Part shown: one piece after another, positions 47,955 through 59,166 of the stretch
Position numbering within the stretch: position 1 is the stretch's first letter
How the letters are laid out: each line of letters begins with the position of its first letter
NCBI RefSeq assembly: GCF_003573695.1
Contig: NC_039363.1
Span: forward strand, 159,242,406 to 159,306,405
Direction: 5' to 3'
Length of the DNA: 64,000 nucleotides
From: Papaver somniferum
Lineage: Eukaryota; Streptophyta; Magnoliopsida; Ranunculales; Papaveraceae
Program-made: the position numbers and the translations under genes
Notes under the pieces: generated by a model
Seen by the model: the letters and a program-made list of their open reading frames with translations, nothing else
What the model was told of the DNA's origin: nothing
The model's database searches: none

Positions 47955-48349
47955 GAACCCTATTATTGGGGCTTAAAAAGGCTGCGTTTTTTGGGGCTTA
48001 TCATGAAATGGTAATCCATAGAACCCCTTATCTATCGTTTTTTGTAATGCCTAATTTACCCTGAATTTGATTAGTGCTAATTAAATTGATTAAGCTAACT
48101 AACCAGTATTAGTGAATGGATTAGACTAATCGAATCATTAATCTTTTGCAAATCAAAAGTTGATTTTTTTGAGTTTTGAAGAAGGAAAAACGGTGATTTT
48201 GGTGAAATTATTTTCAAAAAATTTCAAGAAAAAAGATGAAACCCTTCATCACAAAACTCGGAATAACCTTATAATCAACTCCCAACATCAATTTTATCGA
48301 TTCAAATCCGTCAAAAATTAGAGCAAACTCTGAAAATATTTGTTGTTAC

Positions 48350-48500
48350 GGCTGGAAAAATATGTCGAGCCAGCCGTAAATACATCACTACGGTTGGGAT
48401 ATTACTAACACCCAGCCGTGAACACATAAATCAGATAGAAAATGAAAAACTCCCAGCAGTTATGTTTTCCAGAATAACCTGAGTCTGTATTATGGCTGGC
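48350..48500. repeat. Cluster of short inverted repeats (left of the SANT ORF)
   Basis: Pairs such as acggctgg...ccagccgt, within 15-30 bases of each other, recur at about 48350-48383 and 48399-48419. The same words recur on the other side of the ORF. Confidence 0.65.
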
Positions 48501-48648
48501 TTAACATACTTTTACCGTCTGTAACTTGATTTGTAAGTTGACAAATTTTTAGTTTCAACATTATGATTGAAAATTACTAATACTTTCATTAACTAGACCA
48601 CAATAAAACTAATTACATGCTTAATAGATCCTCATTACAAAGTTGGTT

Positions 48649-49053
48649 TTAATAACATCCCTTTCGATGTATCACGAAGTCTTTGATGATGGCGAATTGA
48701 GCTTCGAAGTTGAAATTATAACCTTTCCATTTTTTCCATTCCTTCTTAGCTTGAGCTACGACTTCTTCATCAGTCTCACCTATAAGTCTAAGTTGCTTGC
48801 ACATACCAAGTAAAGCCATATATTCTTTCACTTTTTCGCGTATGTCTGAAAATCGAAGATACAATTAAATCTCATCGCGGTTGTAAGTGCTACCTGTTTC
48901 ACTACAAAAAATTTCAAAAATCTTACTCCAATAAGATTGACTTGGTAAACCACCATCTCGTTCTTGTCCCTTCTTTGGATAACATAGCACAAAATTTTGG
49001 CAAAGAGATAAGTCTTCATCCAAAGTAAAGTTGGGTTTATCCTTTGAGTTCAT
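48649..49053 (-). pseudogene. SANT/Myb-like DNA-binding protein fragment (transposon-associated type)
   Basis: From ATG 49053 the protein reads FTLDEDLSLCQNFVLCYPKK, then SYWSKIFEIFC, one stop (48865), then FSDIREKVKEYMALLG and, near its end, FNFEAQFAIIKDF. The order matches the plant SANT/Myb-like proteins often annotated 'glutathione S-transferase T3-like', which are linked to PIF/Harbinger transposons. Those run to roughly 250-350 residues with a C-terminal NAM-associated region; here the gene stops after about 134 residues. The single internal stop and missing C-terminus make it a pseudogene. It is flanked on both sides by the hairpin motif clusters. Confidence 0.6.
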
Positions 49054-49257
49054 TGCATTGAGTTTGTAGGAGTTTTAGTGGAGATTATTAGTGTAGAAGG
49101 TGTGATTTTGATTCGGAATGGGTGGTTATATGGAGATGGAGTTATTTCAAGTTTAAATAGGTGGTTGAACAGCTAGAACCTTCTATAGATTAGTCTTCAA
49201 ACGGATCTATTTTTCAAAATTCAAAAAACAAGCCGATTTGATGTGGTACAAAAGGAA

Positions 49258-49830
49258 ATTATAGGTATTTACGGCTAGGAAATCGCTAGGTCGACCAAGC
49301 CGTAATTCTGTATAAACCTGCTGGATTTGTGGTCTGTCAGATTTACGGCTGGTATTTCTGGTCGTAATTACTTTTTTTCAGAATTACGGCCTGGATATGT
49401 AGCCGTAACCAGGAGCCCTTTTTTTTTGGGGTTACCAGAGTAATATACGGTTAGGAAGTTACCAACCGTAACTTATTTACGTATGGGATTCCTAACCGTT
49501 TTGGAATTACGGTCAGGAACTAGAAAGGTCGACTAAGCCGTAAACAAAGGATGCAAAGTTATGTCAAATTTACGGTTTAGTGTCCTAACTGTAAGCATGA
49601 TACACGTCTGGATATGTAGTCGTAAACAAGACACTTTTTTTTTGTGTGACCAGAGTAAAACACGGCTAGGTATTTCCAAACCGTAAATAAATTACGGATG
49701 TTTTTCCCAACCATTTCCTGTTTACGACCGGGAGTTTCTAACCATTTTCTTGTTTACGACTGTGTAAGTTTATTTGACAACAATTATAGGTAATATCGGC
49801 TAGGTTATGTGAAGAATCGACCTAGCCGAA
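49258..49830. repeat. Cluster of short inverted repeats (right of the SANT ORF)
   Basis: About eight hairpin-like units of 25-45 nt share the stem word (t)tacggyt(a/g)g and its complement. Examples are tacggttaggaagttaccaaccgta near 49444 and tacggctagga...gaccaagccgtaa near 49269. Loop lengths differ but the stem word is kept. Confidence 0.7.
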
Positions 49831-50059
49831 AGTGCACAAAAAATTGAATAATGTTGATTTTTTCCTCATTTTTCGTGGATTAGAAAAATGGAAAGACTAA
49901 CATTCGTTCATACATGCAAAGTTATAAAAATTCATCCATCCAAATCCATAACCAAACAACGAAAATAGTAAATAGACAAAGTCTTAGATAATAAAAAATC
50001 CATGAAGCAAAATCCTAAAAAGCGAGTAAATAGTCATTCATTCACTTGATTCCTCCTCC

Positions 50060-50823
50060 TCCGAAGACGTGCGCAAAAAAGTATCCAAATCGTCGTCCTC
50101 TTTCTCCTGTTCCACAACTTGTTCTACAACTCTAGCATTGTTACCACCTTTTCCCCTGCGAACTTGAATTGGAGTATTTTTACCTCCACCACGTCCACCT
50201 CAAGCACTTGTTCCAGCACGGCCACCTTTTTAACCTCGACCACGGCCACCTTTTTCACCTCCACCTCGACCACCTTTTCCTTTCTTTGATTGAGCTTGAT
50301 CACCGGAGGGAGTATCCGAGTCGTCTGTAGAAGAATGATACCTAGCCCTCTTACTTCTCCTTGATCGGTCCTATTCACAAGCATATATACCTGCTTTCTC
50401 ATGGATTATTATGCCTTTAACTCAATTCTGAAGTAATCTTTGTTCAGGGACTTCTCACCCGAATTAATCATACAAGTCATGTCCTTGACCACCCAATTAA
50501 CTCGTTCAACCTATTTTTTCATATCAAATACACATACTGTAATTATTCATAGATAATTAAAAAAAACACATATACAAACATAATTAGTAGTATACGTATA
50601 ACCATCTTCTCCCAATCATCTTCTTCATTCATTGATTCCTTTGATTTTGAACTCCCTCTCTACCTTCTTCAAATATATTTGCGCCTCCGGATCCAAAATT
50701 TCCACATAAGGATGATCCCACTCTTGATACCATTCCATGTAATTCGCATCCGCTTCGGAAGTCTCATGAGAAGCTTTAAGCGCTCTTCCAGTCATTTGGT
50801 TTTCTACTTGGGAACGAGCAATC
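50060..50823 (-). pseudogene. Plant-mobile-domain (PMD) protein, 3' part, pseudogene
   Basis: On the minus strand, directly after the E insertion site, the frame reads SQVENQMTGRALKASH and ADANYMEWYQEWDHPYVE, the type of sequence found after the PMD in MAIN-like plant proteins. An exon-like block (VERVNWVVKDMTCMINSG, about 50495-50415) and a terminal block with RGG repeats and an acidic end (GGRGGGEKGGRGRG, then LDTFLRTSSEEEESSE) follow, separated by possible introns. Two in-frame stops lie in the RGG part. The first half of the gene lies on the other side of element E (59167-59573). Family call is by eye. Confidence 0.5.
50819..50823. repeat. Left target-site duplication of element E (caatc)
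   Basis: caatc precedes the E LTR. The right flank has cattc (59167-59171), one mismatch. Joining the flanks at this site restores a continuous PMD reading frame, which supports the assignment. Confidence 0.65.
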
Positions 50824-52361
50824 TGATAGACGCATTTATGTGTCTATTTTGTTCTCAATATTCTGTATTGTTAGACTCGATTAAGTACTTATTGTGTTAT
50901 TTTGTGTTTTTGTAGATGTTTTTAGAGAAATAATCCTTTGCGGCGAAATGAGCTCGAAAAGTAGTGTTTTACACCCCAGGATAATGTACTGGCACCTCAG
51001 AAATGCATCGGAAGCGTCCCAGAAATGTACCGGAGGAACCCAGAAAAATTACTATTTCCACCCCAAAATTACTATTTCCACCCCAATTGATAAAGGGACA
51101 CCCGTACAGGATTAGGGGGAGGATACTTTTCTTCTCATAATTCAAATTTCATTTTTGGCGGGAAAATATATTCTCTCCCTGGCAGATTTTCAAATTGATT
51201 TTCGATGGATTTGTGGAGAAACTAAGTGGCTGGAATTAATTGGGTCATATCTATTGAGTATAACAAGATTATTCTGAGCGTTGGAATGAGTTAAATTTGG
51301 CTAGAATCTGCTAACTTTCAATCGAGAGTTAAACAGGGAAGATACGCTCGAGTTCTCTGTGAGAGGAATTTTTGGGAAGTTTTGTGGACTAAATGGGGAA
51401 GATATCTGATCTTCTTAGGTGTTTATGCAACTATGGAAGTATTACAGCTCATATGCGCAGGCAGAGGGGATGGAGAAGATCATATCTCGGCTGACAGTGA
51501 AGAAAATGGAAAAAAAAAATTCCGAGTAATGGAGAATTATATGGAGTGAATGAGCGAGATTCGATGGGTATGTTGGTTATAAATAGGTTGTTGGGGTTGA
51601 GCAGAGAGGGGGTCGAGAGTCTGGGGGGCTGAGGAGAGCCAGAGAAGAAGAAATTAGAGTTTTCCCAAACTCGGTTTCTGATGCTGCTGCTGCTGATGAT
51701 GAACATGAAGAACGGATCTGCAACAGCAGTCGTTTTTCTACAGTAGTAACGACTAACACCTGTGGGTCGTAATCAGGCAGTCTTATTTTACACAGCGTTT
51801 GCGACAGAGGTTCAGCAGTCTTATTTTATCACTGAGGGTCGTAGTTCTCTGGTTTTATTGTATTTCACATATTCGCATCATTTGTAAACCATTTTTGAGC
51901 CATAATAAATTATTTTGAGAGCATTTTTACTATGATGAGTTAAACCCCAACACTGGGACGACGGAGGAGGCCGAGCTTCATACATGGGTAATTTTATTAA
52001 TTCTTTTTAAGACTTTTGCATTAAAAAATTAATTGAAATATGATTTGATTAAATTGGGTGTTATTTGATTAGATGGGTCATGCTTAGCTTAGGTGATTTG
52101 ATGTTCCATGCTTAACATTTACAATCAATGTTTTGAGAATCTACTTTGGCAAAATAAGAGTCCATATATGTTTTGAGCGATTATTGTTGAGAATAAATCA
52201 TTGAGCCCTATGTTATGAAGATTGGCCGAATCATTAGTCCCAGTACCTCTCACCATTGTTAATATTTTTGTATATATATTTTTATTAAATATAAAAATTA
52301 CATTTCCTTCACAATTCTGAAACGAATCCTATTTACTACAACCCCAGAAAATCATTAATCA
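50824..52361 (+). repeat. 5' LTR of E, first segment (complete LTR-length)
   Basis: Matches the whole 3' LTR (57639-59166) from TGATAGACGC to ...ATTAATCA, about 1538 bp. It is followed not by the PBS but by a copy of the sequence that lies to the right of the 3' LTR. Confidence 0.9.
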
Positions 52362-52768
52362 CATTCCAATGCTCGATCAACGGTGCTAGTTCATAGTTCA
52401 ATCTGACATCTTTGTACTTAATTGGGAGGTGGCTACGCTCAGTGTAAAACGAGAGTATTCAGGTACAATTTTTTGGACAGTACCAATTTGGAGGAGCGTT
52501 CTACGAGGATCCAAAATGACGAACCCAGTTGAATGAAACAAAGGTCCCACATAGGTCGCCACATTAGAAAATTCTCTATCACCAACTTCTTCTTGTGATT
52601 CCTCGTCAAGTTTCAAATATGGATCAAACACCGCATCATCAATTGTCAAAGCATTCAATTTTTTCCTCATTTCGACCATTTCAGTCTCTTTAGCCTTGTG
52701 TTGGGTCCCTCCTAATGTGTTGTAGAAAGTGGTAATAAAGATTCGTTCAACTCGGGCTTGTAAAGGTT
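52362..52768 (-). pseudogene. Second copy of the PMD pseudogene fragment inside the 5' LTR of E
   Basis: Near-identical to 59167-59573, including the site-edge cattc. On the minus strand it reads ARVERIFITTFYNTLGGTQ, then FDPYLKLDEESQEE, and NVATYVGPLFHSTGF followed by DPRRTLLQIG. The last parts resemble the C-terminal PMD pattern (region before 'P-R-LRQFG'). A frameshift near 52400 is needed to read on into EHWN at the insertion point. It lies in a position where the element should have its own LTR sequence. Confidence 0.5.
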
Positions 52769-53627
52769 TGATTTAAGAAAACACTAAAAATAAAGATAAT
52801 ATATACAAAAGTTGTCACAAATATCGAATGGTACTGAGACTCGGGATTCCACTATAAACCCATTCATGCAATTGATATATTTATTCTAGACAATCATAGC
52901 TCAAATAGAATATTGACTCTGTTTCTTTGCCAAGGTAGATTTTTGAAAAGAAACGACTATAAATATAAAGCATGGGATATCAAAAGACTTAACCTAAGTA
53001 TAACCCATCAATTGAAATCACAACCATTCAATAAAAACCATAAAACAATTAATAATCCATGCAAAAAGTCATGAAAGAATTAAATATAATTACCACACAC
53101 ATGAAATATGGATTCCTCCGTCATCCCAGTGTTGGGGTTTAGCTCCTCATATTATTCACGTGCTCAAATAGGTTAAAAACAAGAGAAAACTAATAAAGCA
53201 TACAGTTTGCAACGCTGTAGTAACATTACAAACAGCTGTTACAACGGGTGTTGAACTCTTACAGAAAAAAATGACAAGCTTATGATATATGTGATCTGCT
53301 GAACATCAATACTTTTGTTGTGCTGTTTGAATAAGACTGCATCTGCGACTTTCCTCGTATATTCAATGTTCTTCAGCTTCTCTTCTTCGCCTGCAGCAGG
53401 TGAATATTCCTGCAACTTCACCTGCGCTTCTCTTCTCCGATTCTATCGACCCCAAACTCTCGAATCCCTTAATTGAACCTCAACCACCATATTTATACAA
53501 AACAGGGCTAAAAATATCTCAAGAATTTTTAAAATATCACGCGGTTATTTTCTTTTCCTCTCCCGCAGGTCACGGGATTTCTTTTTCCCTTTTCTTCGCT
53601 TCTCTACGCGTCCCCGTCTCTTTTAAA
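52769..53627 (-). repeat. Partial copy of the H LTR inside the 5' LTR of E
   Basis: Collinear with 59574 to about 60420, that is the first 850 bp (plus-strand order) of the H LTR, in inverted orientation to E. It stops at tctcttttaaa|acaatcaatg, where E LTR sequence resumes. Confidence 0.88.
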
Positions 53628-53868
53628 ACAATCAATGTTTTGAGAATCTACTTTGGCAAAATAAGAGTCCATATATGTTTTGAGCGATTATTGTTGAGAA
53701 TAAATCATTGAGCCCTATGTTATGAAGATTGGCCGAATCATTAGTCCCAGTACCTCTCACCATTGTTAATATTTTTGTATATATATTTTTATTAAATCTA
53801 AAAATTCCATTTCCTTCACAAGTCTGAAACGAATCCTATTTACTACAACCCCGAAAAATCTTTAACCA
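53628..53868 (+). repeat. 5' LTR of E, repeated tail
   Basis: Repeats 52121-52361 (acaatcaatgttttgagaat... to the LTR end). It is the tail that really adjoins the PBS, ending ...TTTAACCA. Confidence 0.9.
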
Positions 53869-53871
53869 TTT

Positions 53872-53889
53872 TGGCGTCGCCGACGCGGA
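53872..53889 (+). other. Primer-binding site of element E, palindromic
   Basis: TGGCGTCGCCGACGCGG follows the LTR end after three T. TGGCG starts are usual for Athila-type PBS. GCGTCG C CGACGC within it is a perfect 13-nt inverted repeat. Confidence 0.65.
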
Positions 53890-54991
53890 TTTGTGCTTAG
53901 GTAGAATTTTTAGGTTTATTTTTTTTTTACTATTATTTGTTCCGTTTTACGTTTCTTTTTGTGTCTATGATTTACAGGTTCGAAGTGGAATACTAAGGAC
54001 TTGGGAACAAAAAGCTTAAAGCTTAAAGCTTAAAGCTAAAGGAGAAGAAAAAAAAAGACGTAATTTTTTTTAGGATTTTATTTTTATTATTATTATTATT
54101 ATTTTTGTATATAGCTTTTATTTATTTATTTTTAGAATTTGTAAATAGGATTTATTTTTCATAATTTTTGTAATTTTTGGACTTTTTATTTGGACTTTAT
54201 TCTGGACAATTGGACTTTATTCTTTTTTTAACCCTACGGAAGGGTATTATTATTAAAAATAAATAAATAATTATATAAATTGTGTGCAGGGAAGGACGAC
54301 GATTATTATATCGTCTCGGCCCCTCGGGTTCGTACACGGCATAGGAGTCGTGGCCCGAGTCGACGACAACGGTTCATCCCCCGTCTGGTACGGGAGGTAA
54401 GTCCAATCGAAACACTCGCGAATCCCCTGCAAGCGAGTTACTGTATGCCTTAAGGTGATAATTGTTTGAGGACGAACCGGACTGTCTTTATTTTCCTAGT
54501 AAAGGGCAAGGCCTGGCCTAAACAAGATAAGGGTTCGGATTTCATCACCGTTCCCTTCTTGCCCGTTTTAGGAAAACAAAACCTAACGCGAACCCAAGCT
54601 TTAAAATCTGATTAGAAAGAGACCTATAGGGTATCGAGCTTGTTAGGAAAATTTTTCGAAGGATATTGGTTACGTTTTAAGCAACTTCAAAGTTCATGGT
54701 GACTTCTGGGAGTTGAAACAAGCCGCCTTGTAACGCCGATGAGGCCTTGGGTATCAAAGCTCCATTGAGCTTCCCTCGCCTCAGTTTCATCTCACATTAG
54801 CTCGGATTGATCCAGAGGGGTTGCTGAAACTGTAACGAATTCCCATTCGAGAGATAGAAGCTGGTCTAGAAACAATCTAAGTGGATCCATCATGCTTTTT
54901 GTTTGCTAGAAATCTTTAGGTTTGCTTTGGTGGAGTCGAGTCGGCCTTGTTTGTGATTGTATAGAATCCCTTTGTAGTTTATATTTCTTCG
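53890..54991 (+). other. 5' leader of element E
   Basis: Non-coding. It contains a (AAAGCTT)3-4 repeat at about 54008-54038, an ATT run near 54083-54100, and a GC-richer part (54285-54600) with short inverted repeats such as acgat-attat-atcgt near 54300. A packaging or dimerisation role would be usual for this place; this is inference. Confidence 0.55.
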
Positions 54992-56343
54992 GTGATGAAT
55001 CCTTTTGAGGAGACGCCACCTGCGATGACGTTGAGAGAATATATGTCTAGAAATTCTCGTTATCAAGAGACGTCTTCGGGAATGACTCTTGGTGAATATA
55101 TGCGTGGGCAACGATATATGGATACTCCAACTTTTATTGAGGAATCACCTCTAACTATCTATGAGAAATATTATAAACATAGACCATGTAGTTGGAAACA
55201 AAGATTGAAAATTATTAAATGTCAAAAATTATATTATGATGATGAAGATAGTGCTGATGAAGAATCGGAAATGTGTGGGAATAGTGATCAGGAATTTGTT
55301 ACCCCAGTTGAGCCTTATAATGATTATATTATTTCTGGTTCAGATCCTAATAATTTTAAAAATTATTCACCTATTCAAAATGACGAGGATTTGACTAGAG
55401 ATACCCCCGTTTCAGACGATGTAGTATGTCTTGTTTACGAAACAAAGAAAGGTTTAGAGGAACCGGTTTATCCTGAGAATACTGTTTTAGAGTCATACGA
55501 TTTAGAAACAATAGTCTTAGATGAACTCGTAGAGGTGAGTGAGGATGCACCGCAAGATTACAACTTAGAATAATCAATTTCCCATTTTCAAGAATCTGAT
55601 GACCTACAAATTAGGGAAGTTGTGACTAGTCTATCTAGAGACACTGAAAACTCTAAGTTTGGGGGTGAGTATCATCCTCCATGTGCTTTAAATCTTAATA
55701 AGGTCCCTCACTTGGGACTTGACATCAATGCCTCAACCATCTTACAAGATTATCTTCATACTCGTTTTCCAGAACCTAATGATATCCAACAAGAGTCTCA
55801 ATTGTTAGAAACCCATCCTATGGTTGATGTGGTTAACCCAGGCAATAATACCAAGATTTATTTTTTTTCCCACCAAATAGTTTTCTTCCAAATGTGGGAA
55901 CATATAGATTTCAAATGTGTTGAATATTAAGTTCTGAGACTAAGCCTAAGTACTTTAGGTTAATAGAATCGACACATTTTCCTAAGAATGACCATTACTC
56001 TCACTGTGGTCAACTATGTAAGTCATATCTGATTGACTTAGAGGATCCGCAATTATTTAGGTTATTACTTCGTGATTCTAAGTTCGTATTTGAGTTTTTA
56101 CAGACTCTAAGACCTAGTGATTCGGATCCCATCTATGAAGAAACGCAGCCAATGAAAATATTCTATTTAGACCCTTTCATAGAACCTGAACTTGAACCGC
56201 AATTAGCGATAGTTTTCAGGAAACTAGGTAAGGGCATGTTATTCTTGTCCACTTTCTTGGTTCATTGCAGTTTCCTTTGGTCAACTCTATTTAGTTTTGA
56301 AGACCCACAGTTATTTCGACTGTTACTTTATGGTTCGAGTTGA
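54992..56343 (+). pseudogene. Conserved ORF of element E (unknown, gag-like N-terminus, C-terminal hydrophobic segment)
   Basis: Frame from ATG 54992 with a stop at 55571, open again to about 55925, then a frameshift to the frame ending at 56343; about 450 codons. The N-terminus has two MTL(R/G)EYM repeats, a start seen in Athila-type gag. The middle is very acidic (YYDDEDSADEESEM). The C-terminal third has DLEDPQLFRLLL, then LDPFIEPELEP, then a hydrophobic stretch (GMLFLSTFLVHCSFLWSTLF) that could be a membrane segment, and a second DPQLFRLLL. Element H has the same ORF, so it was maintained in the family. No enzyme motif was seen. The hydrophobic end may be env-like or simply a structural feature. 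Confidence 0.65.
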
Positions 56344-57624
56344 CTAATCCTTTCCTAAGTCTGGATGAAGACTTTAAACTTAGCACTTCTTGGGAGGTAA
56401 CCCAATCTCATGCAACACGGTAATATCTTTCCTTAACTCTTTTGCTTCAAATGGTAACAGTTTCTCCTTGTTCGTGCTTTTAATTTTATCTTTAGAACAT
56501 TGAGGACAATGTTAGATTTAAGTTTGGGGGTATGGGAGAAACTTTTTAGTTGCAATAAATAAACTCCAGAGCCTAGAAATTTATGCGTATTTAGGATGGC
56601 ACTAACCAATCTAAGTGGATGGAAGCATTTTGGTTGTAGGAGTTGAGGAACCAATCTGATTAGATGGAAACATCTAAAGAGTCTATTCATAAAAGCACAG
56701 AGCTCAGGTGTTATAAATAACATGATAGTTTCACCATATCTCGTTGAGTCCTTTTCACTTCTATTTTTATTTTATTTTGTTTTTAAACTATGTACTCTAA
56801 GTGATTAGGTGGGGCACACGATTCAAGTTGTTACCACTGCTAGGGTGAATTAGAGTGACTGAGTTACTAAAAAAAAAAAGACCGGACCAGTTAGACCAAT
56901 CGGAATAAGTATTAACACTTAGATAGCAATATGCGTGTGTTCTCCCTGTTTCCGTCGCCTAAGCAAGCATGGAATGCAGGACCCGTGGGAACTATCGTGT
57001 AATCTGCTGACAAGAAGCATGCGCTTGGATCAAAAAAGATCTATTCATGCCGTTAAGTTAAAAAAAAATGGTTATTGTTCTGTGTAGTCAACTGCCCGTT
57101 CCCTTGTATTTGCCAGTTTGTTGATCTAGATTTAATTTATTGACCACTGGTTCCCTTGTATATGCCAGTTGTGTTGATATTAGTCAGACCGGTATCTCAG
57201 TCCATTAGGATAGGTTCATTCTGGCAGTGGCCTTCAGACAGATATGGGAACCACCGTTCACTTAGTAAACATCAAAACCATCTATGTTTTTCTATATCCA
57301 TCTCTTAATCTTTCCATGTGATTAGTTTGACTCCGAATATGATGTCCATAGTGCAACTATCTGAGTAGAGCTCTGTCACTTATATATGAATTTTAGTATG
57401 CTTGAGTGCAAACTCGTGTACATCAATTGGAATTTCGCATCAGGGTACTTCCTCTTGTAGTCAATAAGTATGCCAACCAAGGATATTCTTTAGTGCCTTC
57501 CAAGGTTCGTTGTAGATAGCTAAGGTCTGGATTATTAAGGTTTTGTGGATATATCTCTTGTAAGCCCTCCCGAGATTAACTCGGTTTTATTTTTTTAATT
57601 TTGCTCGAGGACTAGCAAATAATA
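56344..57624 (+). other. Non-coding 3' internal region of E
   Basis: Includes 'gggaggtaacccaatc' (56391-56406) and a purine tract inside the internal region (56520-56532). No credible coding sequence. Element H has an inverted counterpart (61173-62349). Confidence 0.65.
56500..56532 (+). other. Internal polypurine tract of E
   Basis: ttgaggacaatg followed by aagtttgggggta, nearly the same purine tract as the one that adjoins the 3' LTR (57624-57636). Element H has it at 62161-62195 on the minus strand. Confidence 0.65.
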
Positions 57625-57638
57625 AGTTTGGGGGTATT
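57624..57638 (+). other. 3' polypurine tract of E
   Basis: aagtttgggggtatt directly precedes the LTR start TGATAGACGC. Confidence 0.85.
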
Positions 57639-59166
57639 TGATAGACGCATTTATGTGTCTATTTTGTTCTCAATATTCTGTATTGTTAGACTCGATTAAG
57701 TACTTATTGTGTTATTTTGTGTTTTTGTAGATGTTTTTAGAGAAATAAGCCTTTGCGGCGAAATGAGCTCGAAAAGTAGTGTTTTACACCCCAGGATAAT
57801 GTACCGGTGGCACCTCAGAAATGCACCGGAAGCGTCCCAGAAATGTACCGGAGGAACCCAGAAAAATTACTATTTCCACCCCAATTGCTAAAGGGACACC
57901 CGTACAGGATTAGGGGGACGACTCTTTTCTTCTCATAATTCAAATTTCATTTTTGGCGGGAAAATATATTCTCTCCCTGGCAGATTTTCAAATTGATTTT
58001 CGATGGATTTGTGGAGAACCTAAATGGCTAGAATTAATTGGGTCATATCTATTGAGTATAACAAGATTATTCTGAGCGTTGGAATGAGTTAAATTTGGCT
58101 AGAATCCGCTAACTTTCAATCGAGAGTTAAACAGGGAAGATACGCTCGAGTTCTCTGTGAGAGGAATTTTTGGGAAGTTTTGTGGACTAAATGGGGAAGA
58201 TATCTGATCTTCTTAAGTGTTTATGCAACTATGGAAGTATTACAACTCATATGCGCAGGCAGAGGGGATGGAGAAGATCATATCTCGGCTGACAGTGAAG
58301 AAAATGGAAAAAAAATATTTTCCGAGTAATGGAGAATTATATGGAGTGAATGAGAGAGATTAGATGAGTATGTTGGCTATAAATAGGTTGCTGGGGTTGA
58401 GCAGAGAGGGGGTCGAGAGTCTGGGGGGATGAGGAGAGCCAGAGAAGAAGAAATTCGAGTTTTCCCAAACTCGGTTTCTGCTGCTGCTGCTTCTGATAAA
58501 CATATAGAACGCGAAGAACGGACCTGCAACAACAGTCGTTTTTCTACAGTAGTAACGACTAACACCTGTGGGTCGTAATCAGGCAGTCTTATTTTACACA
58601 GCGTTTGCGACAGAGGTTCAGCAGTCTTATTTTATCACTGAGGGTCGTAGTTCTCTGGTTTTATTGTATTTCTCATATTCTCATCATTTGTAAACCATTT
58701 TTGAGCCATAATAAATTATTTTGAGAGCATTTTTACTATGATGAGTTAAACCCCAACACTAGGACGACGGAGGAGGCCGAGCTTCATACATGGGTAATTT
58801 TATTAATTCTTTTTAAGACTTTTGCATTAAAAATTAATTGAAATATGATTTGATTAAATTGGGTGTTATTTGATTAGATGGGTCATGCTTAGCTTAGGTG
58901 ATTTGATGTTCCATGCTTAACATTTACAATCAATGTTTTGAGAATCTACTTTGGCAAAATAAGAGTCCATATATGTTTTGAGCGATTATTGTTGAGAATA
59001 AATCATTGAGCCCTATGTTATGAAGATTGGACGAATCATTAGTCCCAGTACCTCTCACCATTGTTAATATTTTTGTATATATATTTTTATTAAATCTAAA
59101 AATTCCATTTCCTTCACAAGTCTGAAACGAATCCTATTTACTACAACCCCAGAAAATCATTAATCA
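57639..59166 (+). repeat. 3' LTR of element E
   Basis: 1528 bp, TGATAGACGC...ATTAATCA, followed by cattc and the PMD pseudogene. Confidence 0.92.

Larger units (their letters stand above)
47955..50059. other. Segment of unclear origin with hairpin motifs
   Basis: This is not LTR sequence of the neighbours. It begins near attattggggcttaaaaagg and contains the hairpin motif clusters and the SANT/Myb-like pseudogene. The ends were not recognised as terminal inverted repeats. A decayed DNA transposon is possible. Confidence 0.45.
50824..59166 (+). mobile_element. Athila-like non-autonomous element E
   Basis: The 5' LTR starts TGATAGACGC at 50824, is enlarged by a foreign insert, and ends at 53868. 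A PBS follows at 53872. One decayed ORF (54992-56343), a purine tract within the internal region, a 1.1-kb non-coding tail and the 3' PPT (57625-57638) come next. The 3' LTR is 57639-59166. The words 'gaggacaatg...aagtttggggg' and 'gggaggtaaccca' near the end of the coding part are typical of Athila/Tat-type plant elements. No pol motif present. Confidence 0.85.

Noticed and set aside
50124..50402. Minus-strand ORF rich in Val/Lys/Glu
   Set aside because: It is the wrong frame of the RGG-rich end of the PMD pseudogene; the neighbouring frame gives the meaningful protein.
52398..52679. ORF seen at two loci taken as a conserved new gene of the LTR
   Set aside because: Both copies are explained by one PMD pseudogene fragment and its secondary copy in the chimeric LTR.
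54008..54038. Short AAAGCTT repeat as a regulatory element
   Set aside because: Simple microsatellite in the E leader; nothing supports a function.
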